Of a stretch of DNA of 64,000 bases, positions 37,881-47,846 are shown in pieces. Numbering within the stretch: position 1 is the stretch's first letter; every line of letters starts with the position of its first letter. The stretch comes from Rodentibacter ratti (GTDB lineage: Bacteria; Pseudomonadota; Gammaproteobacteria; Enterobacterales; Pasteurellaceae), in contig NZ_MLAJ01000002.1 in the NCBI RefSeq assembly GCF_002000485.1, positions 1 to 64,000 on the forward strand, written 5' to 3'. The notes below the pieces were generated by a model. That model worked only from the letters and a program-made list of their open reading frames with translations. It ran no database searches and was not told the DNA's origin. The position numbers were made by a program, and so were the translations under genes.

Positions 37881-38351
37881 CTAAATTAATACCCGCATTA
37901 AGAACATCGCTAAATAAGCGTTAATAATGCAAATGCCAAAAAGCACCAGATAATGCTTTCCGGGTACACCTAATACCCCTAAAACACGCCCCATATATTG
38001 AACCGTAGAACCGACTAACGCCATTCCCGGAATAAGAATCGCAATATGTTGTGCGTTCAACGTACCTTCCTGAACCAAAGCTACCAAGACACCTGCGGCA
38101 CCGCCCCAACTTAGAAATGCAGCGAGGAAAACCGCAATGGATTCACCCGGTAACCCCAATGGGGCCATCACAAATCCGACATATTCCCCCAATAATTTCA
38201 ACAAACCGGAAGCATTTAAAATATAAATAATCACAAAAGCCATTAATACGTTAGGAATCGTACTATATATCGCGATATTCCAGCCTTTTCTTGCCCCTTC
38301 AACAAAAATATCGGTAATTAACTTTGATTCTGTATTTGTTTGTTTACTCAT
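37881..38351 (-). CDS. yjiG: YjiG family inner membrane protein
   Basis: A 156-residue membrane protein of the nucleoside-recognition/SpmB-like type, with about four hydrophobic segments (LGLPGESIAVFLAAFLSWGGAAGVLVAL). Paired with YjiH; the two together probably form one transporter, with an unknown substrate. The start overlaps the yjiH stop by four bases, and the peptidase gene follows 14 bases after its own stop. Confidence 0.87.
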   Translation of the reverse strand: MSKQTNTESKLITDIFVEGARKGWNIAIYSTIPNVLMAFVIIYILNASGLLKLLGEYVGFVMAPLGLPGESIAVFLAAFLSWGGAAGVLVALVQEGTLNAQHIAILIPGMALVGSTVQYMGRVLGVLGVPGKHYLVLFGICIINAYLAMFLMRVLI

Positions 38352-38986
38352 ACCGCTACCTCATTTTCTTTTACAAACTTTTTCACATAAAGACGCATTA
38401 AATTCGCCCCAAAAACTTTAAATAGGAAAATCACACCTAATGCCATCGCAATAGATACAGGTGCAACCGCACCGGCTTTATCAGTGATTAATAAAAGAGG
38501 AGCAAAAGAAGCAAGAAAGTTTGTCAAAAATGCGCCTGCACTAAATTGAAAGGCAGAGAAAATTAACAATTCATGGTGAGTGATTTGACCTTCGTCATAT
38601 AAAAACTTAGCAGTAGAACTTCCGGCATCCGTACTTTGTGTACTGGCAATAAGCGAAATGGAACAATTTCCCGGAATCCCCATTAACGGCTTAAGCACGG
38701 GACTTAGCCATTTAGACGCAGCGAGTAATGCCCCATAATGTTCAAAAATCGCCACGAATCCCAACGCCAACATCACACTGGGAATCAATGTCAAAGCAAA
38801 TAAGAAACCGCCTTTTGCGCTGGTACCACCCGATGTTTTAAGCCATTCAGGAAATTGACCGGTTAATTTACTAAAATCAAAAATACCACCCCACAAATCT
38901 TTGGCAAATCCGCCAAAAAAGATAATGGCACACACTAATGAAAGCGTACCAATAATAAGGGTTTTCGTATCAATTTCTTTTTTCAT
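38348..38986 (-). CDS. yjiH: YjiH family inner membrane protein
   Basis: A 212-residue membrane protein with about five hydrophobic segments of the nucleoside-recognition (Gate/SpmA-like) type, containing PGNCSISLIASTQSTDAGSST, the family motif. I chose ATG at 38986, since AAGGAG lies five bases upstream; an in-frame GTG at 38992 is less likely. First gene of an operon with yjiG and the M20 peptidase, behind a predicted class II CRP promoter. Confidence 0.88.
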   Translation of the reverse strand: MKKEIDTKTLIIGTLSLVCAIIFFGGFAKDLWGGIFDFSKLTGQFPEWLKTSGGTSAKGGFLFALTLIPSVMLALGFVAIFEHYGALLAASKWLSPVLKPLMGIPGNCSISLIASTQSTDAGSSTAKFLYDEGQITHHELLIFSAFQFSAGAFLTNFLASFAPLLLITDKAGAVAPVSIAMALGVIFLFKVFGANLMRLYVKKFVKENEVAV

Positions 38987-39024
38987 ACACACTCCTTAAT
39001 CACAAGAAATAAAATACTGATAAG

Positions 39025-39067
39025 AGTGTACAATAAAAGAAATTTCAGAAATGTGATAGGTATCACA
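39025..39067 (-). promoter_or_regulatory. Class II CRP-dependent promoter of yjiH
   Basis: TGTGATAGGTATCACA (39052-39067) is a perfect match to the CRP consensus TGTGA-N6-TCACA. On the minus strand the -10 TACACT lies at 39030-39025, predicting a transcript start at 39018. The CRP centre is then at -41.5, the exact class II position. Confidence 0.75.
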
Positions 39068-39072
39068 AGAAC

Positions 39073-39114
39073 AAAAGTGCGGTTAAAATTTCTTTCGTTT
39101 TTAACCGCACTTTT
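39073..39114. terminator. Terminator from paired uptake signals
   Basis: AAAAGTGCGGTTAAAA (39073-39088) and its complement ending at 39114, with T-rich ends on both sides. It lies one base beyond the stop codon of the PF10136 gene on the minus strand and just upstream of the yjiH CRP site. Confidence 0.87.
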
Positions 39115-39115
39115 C

Positions 39116-41083
39116 TTATTTTTCCAGTTGAACAGGTAAAAATAAACTCAACGGGCGTTGTTTGATAATTTCTACCACTTCACGCCAAATCGCCCACCAA
39201 CTGGTTACTTCTGCATTTAAAGAACGTAGTGCAACCCAAAGGGTTAAAGAAAAACTCACGACCAAGTTCACTAAACCAATTAGCAAGACAAAAAGGATAC
39301 ATTGTAATAAGAGTGCAAAATCGAAATGTCCGCTCACCGCAATATAGCCCACATTAGCGGAAGAAAATGCCACATGGCGAATATCTAACGGCAAACCGGT
39401 TAAATATCCCACCACACCTGTTAAACCGAGCAATAGACCAAAACAAAGATTTCCAACAATAGAACCATAATTTTCGTGCATATAATTCGCTAGTTTCTCT
39501 CGCTGTTTTAAAGGCATTAGTTTCTTTAATAATGGATGGTGGCGTAAACGCATTCGTATATTCAAATAATTGCTACGATTATCAAAATATCCCGAGATAA
39601 TCCCTGAACAAAATAACCATACCCCAGCGATTGCAGCAAACCATAATGTACCAGCAAAAGGATCGATACTATGTAGGTGATATTCAATCTGCTCCTGATT
39701 CATCAATGTATCTCTTGTTTGATAGGAGTAACCAAAAGCAATGATCATCGCCAAACTCATCGCAACGATCACATTACCAAATACGGCGATACTTTGGGAA
39801 CGAAATACATCTACCAATAATTGTGCTAATTTTACGTTTAAACTTTTACCTTGCGGATTCTTCTCAACCGCTTCGGCAAAACGGGCAGCTGTCATCGCCG
39901 GCTGTTTCGTTGCAACGGTGAAATGCAGCATAAAAATCAAAGTAAAACCTAAACCATAATTAAGCCCTTCTGCAATGCCTTTCCAGACTTTATCATCGAT
40001 AATACTGCCCAAATAGGTTTTAAATAGCGCCATCAATGCGATCAATATTCCACCACCGGCCGCAGAATAAAACATAGCAAAATATTCTTTTTTATCCCGT
40101 GTAATATAGTGTTCGCCATGATCACCGGCATTTTGAGTAATACTCCGAGCAATCAGCTTTGAACTTTGTTTCCATAAACGGGAAATACTATGCTGTTCTG
40201 CCGCGGCACGGGCAAAACAAGCCGTCAACAATAAAATGCGACGTGGTAAATAACGATTTGATACAAAAATGGCCATCAATTTTTCTAAACGTTCAAGCGT
40301 TTGTGAAAGCCGTTCCAACAAATAAGCAACATGAAGAGATGAACCCACTACAGCCCCTCGTTTTTGCAAACGTTCAATTAATTGCTGACATTGTTCGAAC
40401 ATCACTTGTAAATGGCTATCATCAAAAGTTTCATTTCGACGACGGGCCAACAACCAATCAACCACTTCACGATGTAATGCTACAAAAGGTGAATCGGCAT
40501 TTAATAGTGAGGGTTCCATACGCATTAATTCTGGTTCCATATCTTCGGCTGCGATCCAAATAGAGAGCATCTCAATAGCAAATAGCCCTTCATTTTGAAA
40601 ATGCACACGTAATCGCTCACGATCCTTTTCCGTCGTTTTACGTGCCAATACGCCAAATAACGCCCGCCATTCTCTCAACGGAACAGCATCAATCCAACGT
40701 GCATCATCTTTATCATTAAATAGCAAATAGAAAACATCACGTAAATCATTCACATCTTTGAAAGAAGGGCTAAAACGTTCATAAAGGCGATTTTTCATCT
40801 CACGCCCAAACCCCTCACGTGGTAAAATTCCGCTGCTGATAAAAATCGGATATAAACGTAAACTGCATAACCAACTACATAACAATTCCGCCACGGAACA
40901 GGCAAGTTCATGATCCTGCTTTAAAATACGTTTAATCAAACGTAAATGAGGAACAATCTGTGCCTCAGAGCTCTCACGCAAAAGCCGACAAAATCCCTCC
41001 ATCAATCCAAAAGCATCATTATCGGTAATTTGTTTGCGAATAAACTGTGGCAATGTATCAGGCTTTACTATCATTGATTTCAA
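39116..41083 (-). CDS. PF10136 family membrane protein ('site-specific recombinase')
   Basis: A 655-residue protein usually annotated as site-specific recombinase of the Gcr/PF10136 type. What I see is a soluble, Arg/Leu/Glu-rich N-terminal half (about 1-330) and a C-terminal half with about six or more membrane segments (GGGILIALMALFKTYLGSI, GTLWFAAIAGVWLFCSGI and others). No serine- or tyrosine-recombinase catalytic motif is visible, so the name is doubtful; a membrane function is more likely. ATG is Met1 or Met4. The gene is monocistronic, with a terminator directly after it. Confidence 0.82.
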   Translation of the reverse strand: MKSMIVKPDTLPQFIRKQITDNDAFGLMEGFCRLLRESSEAQIVPHLRLIKRILKQDHELACSVAELLCSWLCSLRLYPIFISSGILPREGFGREMKNRLYERFSPSFKDVNDLRDVFYLLFNDKDDARWIDAVPLREWRALFGVLARKTTEKDRERLRVHFQNEGLFAIEMLSIWIAAEDMEPELMRMEPSLLNADSPFVALHREVVDWLLARRRNETFDDSHLQVMFEQCQQLIERLQKRGAVVGSSLHVAYLLERLSQTLERLEKLMAIFVSNRYLPRRILLLTACFARAAAEQHSISRLWKQSSKLIARSITQNAGDHGEHYITRDKKEYFAMFYSAAGGGILIALMALFKTYLGSIIDDKVWKGIAEGLNYGLGFTLIFMLHFTVATKQPAMTAARFAEAVEKNPQGKSLNVKLAQLLVDVFRSQSIAVFGNVIVAMSLAMIIAFGYSYQTRDTLMNQEQIEYHLHSIDPFAGTLWFAAIAGVWLFCSGIISGYFDNRSNYLNIRMRLRHHPLLKKLMPLKQREKLANYMHENYGSIVGNLCFGLLLGLTGVVGYLTGLPLDIRHVAFSSANVGYIAVSGHFDFALLLQCILFVLLIGLVNLVVSFSLTLWVALRSLNAEVTSWWAIWREVVEIIKQRPLSLFLPVQLEK

Positions 41084-41294
41084 ATTATCTCCCGTCTAAT
41101 TAGAAAAGCACATTATTATACAGATTGAAAAGAAAATTGAAAAAGTGCGGTTGGTTTTGGAGGTAAATGTATGGATTTCTGAGACATTCATTAAAGTAGC
41201 ATTATCCCCTTTTCACACTTCCATTCGCGCTTTTTTGGCATTCCCAAAAATCTTCGTTAAAATAACCGCACTTTTATTCAATGAGGAAGGCAAA

Positions 41295-42155
41295 ATGTCA
41301 GAAGCGCTTAATCATTTAATTCATCTGCTTAAACTTGAACAAATTGACGATTTAATTTTTCGTGGGGAAAGCCAAGATTTAGGGCTTCGCCAAGTATTTG
41401 GCGGGCAAGTGGTGGCGCAGGCATTGTCTGCTGCAATGCAGGTTGCACCGAAAGATCGGCTTTTACATTCATGCCATGCTTATTTTCTTGCACCGGGAGA
41501 AAGCCAATATCCGATCATTTATGATGTAGAAACCTTGCGTGAAGGACGAAATTTTTCGGCCCTACGGGTGAAAGCCATTCAACATAACGAACCGATTTGT
41601 CATATCACCGCCTCCTTTCAAGTATATGAAGAGGGGTTTGAGCATCAAAATGCAATGCCTGATGTGGGACAACCTGAAAAGTTCATTGATGAAAACGCAA
41701 TGATACAAAAAATGGCATCCGCCCTGCCTGAACCCTTAAAAGAGAAATTTATGGCTGAACGCCCTTTTGAGATACGGACAAAATATCTCAATAATCCGTT
41801 CAATGGAGTGAAATTACCGGCGGAACAATATTCATGGTTTAGAACACAGGGTAAGGCACCGCTTGATCTTGCCATACAGCAATGTTTGCTCGCCTATTTT
41901 TCTGATTTTCACTGTATTTTGACCGCACTTCACCCTCATGAGAAAGGTTTTTTACAACAGGGAATGAAAGTAGCAACGATTGATCATAGCATTTGGTTTC
42001 ACCGTCCATTTGACTTGAATAATTGGCATCTCCATGCAATCGAAAGTAATAACGCTTTTGCTGGACGTGGGCTCGCACGAGGGCAAATTTTTTCACAAGA
42101 GGGAAAATTAATTGCAACCACACAACAAGAAGGCTTAATCCGTTATCAAAAATAA
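41295..42155 (+). CDS. tesB: Acyl-CoA thioesterase II
   Basis: Hydrolyses acyl-CoA esters to free fatty acid and CoA. At 286 residues it is the same length as E. coli TesB, with two hot-dog domains. Motifs: RGESQDLGLRQVFGGQVVAQAL in the first, and DHSIWFHRPFDLNNWHLHAIES in the second, with the catalytic Asp of DHS. The start at 41295 has AGGAAGG five bases upstream; the 50 extra residues of the longer open frame from 41145 are not part of the family. DUF455 follows 17 bases later. Confidence 0.95.
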   Translation: MSEALNHLIHLLKLEQIDDLIFRGESQDLGLRQVFGGQVVAQALSAAMQVAPKDRLLHSCHAYFLAPGESQYPIIYDVETLREGRNFSALRVKAIQHNEPICHITASFQVYEEGFEHQNAMPDVGQPEKFIDENAMIQKMASALPEPLKEKFMAERPFEIRTKYLNNPFNGVKLPAEQYSWFRTQGKAPLDLAIQQCLLAYFSDFHCILTALHPHEKGFLQQGMKVATIDHSIWFHRPFDLNNWHLHAIESNNAFAGRGLARGQIFSQEGKLIATTQQEGLIRYQK

Positions 42156-42172
42156 CCGCACTTGAGGCAGTA

Positions 42173-43030
42173 ATGAAAAGAGAATTTTGGCATAAGGTCA
42201 CTGAAGCCTTACAAGAAACCGATCCCAACATTAAATGTACGCTTGTTAATCAACTCTATGATGAGATTTTACCGACAATATCACTCACAGAAATTGATGA
42301 TTTTCCACAAATCAGCGTTAAACAAAATATTGCAGGATTCCCGGCAAAACCTATTTTAGTTGCACCCAAAGACGTCCCTAAACGTTCTTTTGCCACACAA
42401 GAAGGCTATGCGGCGACTTTGCACGCCATTGCACATATTGAGTTTAATGCGATTAATTTAGGCTTAGATGCCGCATGGCGATTCGGGGGAAATGCCCAAG
42501 AAGAATTGGGTGAAGGGCTGGCTTTTGTGAAAGATTGGTTACGTGTCGCACGTGAAGAAAGTACACATTTTAGTTTGATCAATGAGCATTTGAAAACATT
42601 AGGTTATCAATACGGAGACTTTGAAGCCCATGCCGGTTTATGGGAAATGGCACAGGCTACCGCTCACGATATTTGGGAGAGAATGGCGCTCGTTCCAAGA
42701 GTATTAGAAGCTCGTGGGTTAGATGCCACACCTGTATTACAAGAAAAAATAGCCCAGCGCAAGGATTTCGCCGCCGTTGATATTTTAGATATTATTTTGC
42801 GGGATGAAATCGGTCATGTCTATATCGGTAGTCATTGGTATCACGCGCTTTCTGCGAAACGTGGATTAGATGCAATGAAATGTTTCACTGAATTATTGCA
42901 TAAATATCGTATTGTGATTTTTAAAGGCGTAATTAATACCGATGCCCGTATTCAAGCCGGTTTCACCCAATATGAATTAGATTGGATTTATGAGGTAGAA
43001 CAAACATTGAAATCTTATATTCAGAAGTAA
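42173..43030 (+). CDS. DUF455 ferritin-like protein
   Basis: A 285-residue protein of the DUF455 family, all-helical and ferritin-like. Two ExxH motifs are visible: EESTHF and DEIGHV, together with HIEFNAINLGLDAAW, so the ligand set fits a diiron carboxylate site like that of MiaE-type tRNA hydroxylases. Its substrate is not known. It is probably cotranscribed with tesB and ends at a bidirectional terminator before convergent murA. Confidence 0.88.
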   Translation: MKREFWHKVTEALQETDPNIKCTLVNQLYDEILPTISLTEIDDFPQISVKQNIAGFPAKPILVAPKDVPKRSFATQEGYAATLHAIAHIEFNAINLGLDAAWRFGGNAQEELGEGLAFVKDWLRVAREESTHFSLINEHLKTLGYQYGDFEAHAGLWEMAQATAHDIWERMALVPRVLEARGLDATPVLQEKIAQRKDFAAVDILDIILRDEIGHVYIGSHWYHALSAKRGLDAMKCFTELLHKYRIVIFKGVINTDARIQAGFTQYELDWIYEVEQTLKSYIQK

Positions 43031-43060
43031 AAAGAGCGGTCAAATTTGACCACTCTTTTC
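43031..43060. terminator. Bidirectional terminator with degenerate uptake signal
   Basis: AAAAGAGCGGTCAAA paired with TTTGACCACTCTTTT (one mismatch). It lies between convergent DUF455 and murA. The core GAGCGGTCA differs from the uptake signal by one base. Confidence 0.8.
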
Positions 43061-43083
43061 TCAGCATTTATCAGGAAAAATCA

Positions 43084-44379
<1,296 letters not shown>

Positions 44380-44637
44380 TTAACTGGATTGATGTAAAAG
44401 ACGATCCATTTTCCACTTTTCAGTAGTGTAAGTCTTGATGGTTAATGCATGAATTTCACCTGTTGTGAAATAAGCCATTAATGGTGCATAAACAGTTTGT
44501 TGTTGTTTAACCTTTGACAAGGCTGCAATTTCATCGCTCACGACAATCACACCAAAATGTGCATTTTCACCCTGAGCATATACTTCATCAACATTTAAAG
44601 ATTCTTTTAAAATTCGTTCAATTTCTTGCAGTTCCAT
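44380..44637 (-). CDS. ibaG: BolA family protein IbaG
   Basis: An 85-residue BolA/IbaG (YrbA) protein. BolA-type proteins bind iron-sulfur clusters together with monothiol glutaredoxins, and IbaG is acid-induced in E. coli. The conserved His of the BolA C-terminal region is present in GEIHALTIKTYTTEKW. It sits between mlaB and murA, as in E. coli. Confidence 0.92.
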   Translation of the reverse strand: MELQEIERILKESLNVDEVYAQGENAHFGVIVVSDEIAALSKVKQQQTVYAPLMAYFTTGEIHALTIKTYTTEKWKMDRLLHQSS

Positions 44638-44650
44638 TCAGATTCCCATT

Positions 44651-44986
44651 TTAATGATGGTCAATAAAAGCCGCGATCCAATCAGATAGATTGACTAAAT
44701 CCGCAAGCGTTAATAATTGTTGAGGAGGATTAATTAAACGCACCGTTTTGTTAGGCAATTGTTTGCTGTCATGCAAAAAATCGCAAAGTAGTGCAAAACC
44801 TGCGGAATCAATTTTTGTGATCTCCGTTAAATCCCATTCAATGATTGATTGATTTAATTTCGCCTCAGACAAAAAAGAAGCACGTTGCTGCCATAAGGCC
44901 AACAACGTGTTGCGGGATAGCTCCCCAGAAAATCGGAGCGCTATCTTATCATCATTTCGAATCAAATCCCAATTTAATCTTGTCAT
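44651..44986 (-). CDS. mlaB: MlaB, STAS-domain subunit of the Mla transporter
   Basis: A 111-residue STAS-domain protein that stabilises the cytoplasmic side of the MlaFEDB complex. The conserved helix start is seen in IDSAGFALLCDFLHD, with Asp-Ser of the STAS phosphorylatable region. The gene lies four bases after mlaC. Confidence 0.92.
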   Translation of the reverse strand: MTRLNWDLIRNDDKIALRFSGELSRNTLLALWQQRASFLSEAKLNQSIIEWDLTEITKIDSAGFALLCDFLHDSKQLPNKTVRLINPPQQLLTLADLVNLSDWIAAFIDHH

Positions 44987-44990
44987 GAGA

Positions 44991-45638
44991 TTATTTGCTT
45001 AATGTTACAGGTTGAGCCGCCGATTTTTGAATTTGAGCCGTTAATGCGTCAATACCTTGTTGACGTAAAATACTACTCCATTCGTTTTGTTTGGTCACTA
45101 CCATACTCACGCCTTCAGCAACCATATCATAGGCTTGCCATTCACCTGTCTTACTGTTTTTACGCCATTTAAAATCCAGTTTAATCGGCGCCGCACCACC
45201 ATTTTGAATAATATTAACGCGAATACTCACTAAATTTTTACCCGCAATATCTTTAGCCGGTTCAATTTGAATATTTTGATTACTATATGCCGTCAGCACT
45301 TGAGCGTAAGCCTGCTCAATAAAATCGCTAAACGCTTTGAAGAATTTCTCACGTTGTTCCAGTGTAGTGGATTTAAAATGCGATCCCAACACTAAAGAAC
45401 CGGCATAATTTACTTGCACATACGGTAATAAATCGTTACGCACGATAGTACGCAAATAATTTGGGTTTTGTTTAATTTTGGCTTGGCTGTTTTTAATGTC
45501 TGAAAATAATTTATCAGAGGCTTGTTGCATTAAAACATAAGGGCTGGTTTCCGCCATTGCCGTGCGAGCCATAAAAAGTGCGGTCATTGCAAAAGCTAAA
45601 ACAGCAAACCATTTTTTCAACTGAGTGATTTTCATCAT
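44991..45638 (-). CDS. mlaC: MlaC, periplasmic phospholipid shuttle
   Basis: A 215-residue periplasmic lipid-binding protein (Ttg2/MlaC family) that carries phospholipid between the MlaA-containing outer-membrane complex and the MlaFEDB complex. Signal peptide residues 1-29, cleavage predicted after AMA. Family pieces include YVQVNYAGSLVLG, FSDFIEQAYAQ and DGEWQ-like SKTGEWQAYDMVAEGVSMV. The gene follows mlaD by 24 bases. Confidence 0.95.
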   Translation of the reverse strand: MMKITQLKKWFAVLAFAMTALFMARTAMAETSPYVLMQQASDKLFSDIKNSQAKIKQNPNYLRTIVRNDLLPYVQVNYAGSLVLGSHFKSTTLEQREKFFKAFSDFIEQAYAQVLTAYSNQNIQIEPAKDIAGKNLVSIRVNIIQNGGAAPIKLDFKWRKNSKTGEWQAYDMVAEGVSMVVTKQNEWSSILRQQGIDALTAQIQKSAAQPVTLSK

Positions 45639-45662
45639 AAATCTCCTAACTAAATATTGTTA

Positions 45663-46169
45663 TTATTTTACTGTCGGTTCCGCGTTTTCCGCATTTCCTT
45701 CAGATTTTTTATCGCCATAGAGGAATTGGCCGATCAGATCTTCCAATACCATAGCTGATTTTGTATCTTGAATCTGGCTACCGTTTTTTAACATTGCGGT
45801 TTCACCATCATCAAATCCCATTGTTAATGCGATGTATTGCTCTCCCAATAATCCCGATGTTTTGATCGATAATGAACTATTCTCCGGAATTTCATTATAT
45901 TCTTCGTTAATCGCAATATTTACTTTTGGTAAATAAGTTTTCTCATCCAAGTCAATACTGGTAACCCGTCCAATTACCACACCGCCAACTTTTAATGGCG
46001 CACGGACTTTTAGTCCACCGATATTATCAAAAGTTGCAGTAACGGTATAAGATTTATTCTCACCGAAACCCTGTACATTTGCTACACGTAAGCCTAAGAA
46101 CACCAACGCCCCAATACCGAGTAATAAAAATAATCCTACCCAAAATTCATATTTAATTGTTTGTCGCAT
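45663..46169 (-). CDS. mlaD: MlaD, MCE-domain subunit of the Mla transporter
   Basis: A 168-residue membrane-anchored MCE protein that forms the periplasmic hexameric ring of MlaFEDB. One N-terminal membrane helix (residues about 8-27, EFWVGLFLLLGIGALVFLGL), then the MCE domain (GLKVRAPLKVGGVVIGRVTS). I chose ATG at 46169 (MRQTIKYEFW); the frame is open to 46298, but that part overlaps mlaE and is not typical. Confidence 0.95.
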   Translation of the reverse strand: MRQTIKYEFWVGLFLLLGIGALVFLGLRVANVQGFGENKSYTVTATFDNIGGLKVRAPLKVGGVVIGRVTSIDLDEKTYLPKVNIAINEEYNEIPENSSLSIKTSGLLGEQYIALTMGFDDGETAMLKNGSQIQDTKSAMVLEDLIGQFLYGDKKSEGNAENAEPTVK

Positions 46170-46180
46170 AAAATACCCTT

Positions 46181-46963
46181 TTAGCCTGCCCCAAACATGA
46201 TGGCAGTTAAGATAAAATCTAACCCTAGAACCACTAATGACGCATGCACTACGGTTCGAGTTGTGGCTTGACTGATGCCTTCTGAAGTTGGTATGCAATC
46301 ATAACCATTGAATAATGCAATCCACACCACCGCAATAGCGAAGAATACGCTCTTAATGAATCCATTGAGAATATCGTAGCTCCAACTCACTGAAGTTTGC
46401 ATTACTGACCAGAAACTACCGGAATCAACACCTTTCCAGTCCACACCAACCAGTGAGCCGCCCCATATTCCTATTGCAATAAAAATAATGGAGAGAATCG
46501 GCATCGCCATGACGCCCGCCCAAAAACGTGGGGCTATAACACGGCGCAGCGGATCTACCGCCATCATTTCAAGGCTGGAAAGCTGCTCGGTTGCTTTCAT
46601 TAAGCCAATTTCCGCAGTTAATGCCGATCCCGCTCGTCCGGCAAATAAAAGTGCGGTCACTACCGGCCCAAGTTCTCGTAAAAGCGATAATGCCACAAGC
46701 TGACCCAGACTGGTTTCAGCAGAAAAATCTACCAATACCACATAGCCCTGTAACCCCAAGACCATTCCGATAAATAAACCGGATAGCATTACGATCAATA
46801 AGGATTGCACACCTAAAACGTGCAGTTGTTTAATCAATAACGGAAAATGTTGGCGAATTTGTGGTTTCCCCACCAATGCACCAAACAACATAAAACCGGC
46901 CCGCCCTAATGCACGAAAAAAACGAATAACACGGCGTCCAAGGGAAGAAATCATTGTAATCAT
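46181..46963 (-). CDS. mlaE: MlaE, permease subunit of the Mla transporter
   Basis: A 260-residue permease of the MlaE/YrbE family with about five membrane segments. Motifs: [40 protein letters not shown] is the family core, and [13 protein letters not shown] follows it. It overlaps the end of mlaF by four bases and precedes mlaD by 11 bases. Met4 (46954) is an alternative start. Confidence 0.96.
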   Translation of the reverse strand: MITMISSLGRRVIRFFRALGRAGFMLFGALVGKPQIRQHFPLLIKQLHVLGVQSLLIVMLSGLFIGMVLGLQGYVVLVDFSAETSLGQLVALSLLRELGPVVTALLFAGRAGSALTAEIGLMKATEQLSSLEMMAVDPLRRVIAPRFWAGVMAMPILSIIFIAIGIWGGSLVGVDWKGVDSGSFWSVMQTSVSWSYDILNGFIKSVFFAIAVVWIALFNGYDCIPTSEGISQATTRTVVHASLVVLGLDFILTAIMFGAG

Positions 46964-47754
46964 TGAAATAACTCCCCGATATAATTTTCTGCCGGATAAT
47001 GGAATTTTACCGGCCCATCTGCCTCGCCCTTCAAAAATTGCAATACTTGCGGATCTTGGCTCGCCAATAATTGTTCTGCCGTCCCTTCAGCAATCACCCT
47101 TTTGTCAGCAATAATATAAGCGTAATCAGCGATACTTAATACTTCTTGCACATCATGTGAGACCACAATTGAAGTTAAATTTAACGCTTCGTTTAAACGT
47201 TTAATTAAACTTACAATCACGCCCATACTGATCGGATCTTGCCCTGTAAAAGGCTCATCAAACATAATTAAATCGGGATCTAACGCAATGGCTCGAGCAA
47301 GCGCAGCCCGGCGTGCCATACCGCCGGAAAGTTCGGAAGGCATTAATTGCGCTGCACCACGTAAACCGACCGCTTCCAATTTCATTAATACAATTTGGCG
47401 AATTAAACTTTCCGGTAAACGGGTATGCTCACGGATCGGGAACGCCACATTATCGAAAGTAGAAATATCGGTAAAAAGCGCCCCGGATTGAAATAACATC
47501 CCCATACGTTTGCGGACTTCATAAAGCTCACGATTAGAAAGACGGCAAATATCTTTATCATCAAACCAAATCTCCCCCCGTTCCGGATACAACTGTCCGC
47601 CAATTAATTTTAGCAGCGTCGTTTTCCCAATACCGGATGGCCCCATAATTGCCGTAATTTTTCCCTTTCGGATCTTTAAATTTAGGTTATCGTAAATCAC
47701 ACGCTCCCCCCGTTTAAAGGTGAGGTTTTTGACTTCGATTAGATTTTGCTCCAT
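46960..47754 (-). CDS. mlaF: MlaF, ATPase subunit of the Mla transporter
   Basis: A 264-residue ABC ATPase that powers phospholipid transport between the membranes. Walker [10 protein letters not shown], the signature [19 protein letters not shown], and Walker [14 protein letters not shown] are intact, followed by the H-loop SHDVQEV. First gene of the operon mlaFEDCB-ibaG-murA. The gap of about 90 bases to lnt, on the same strand, holds an uptake signal. Confidence 0.97.
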   Translation of the reverse strand: MEQNLIEVKNLTFKRGERVIYDNLNLKIRKGKITAIMGPSGIGKTTLLKLIGGQLYPERGEIWFDDKDICRLSNRELYEVRKRMGMLFQSGALFTDISTFDNVAFPIREHTRLPESLIRQIVLMKLEAVGLRGAAQLMPSELSGGMARRAALARAIALDPDLIMFDEPFTGQDPISMGVIVSLIKRLNEALNLTSIVVSHDVQEVLSIADYAYIIADKRVIAEGTAEQLLASQDPQVLQFLKGEADGPVKFHYPAENYIGELFQ

Positions 47755-47846
47755 TCAAATCTCATTTTAGTGAGGTGATTTTTCAAACCACCGATAATTA
47801 AATCTCGTGATGAATTAAGTTCATCAATAAAGTGCGGTCGTTTTGA

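Noticed and set aside
40159-40563. 134-codon plus-strand frame opposite the PF10136 gene
   Set aside because: It is antisense to a well-supported gene and has no ribosome binding site or protein-family features.
41145-41294. 50-residue N-terminal extension of TesB
   Set aside because: TesB proteins start at the MSEAL-type N-terminus; a strong ribosome binding site precedes 41295.
46170-46298. N-terminal extension of MlaD
   Set aside because: It overlaps the mlaE coding region and lies before the conserved membrane anchor of MlaD.
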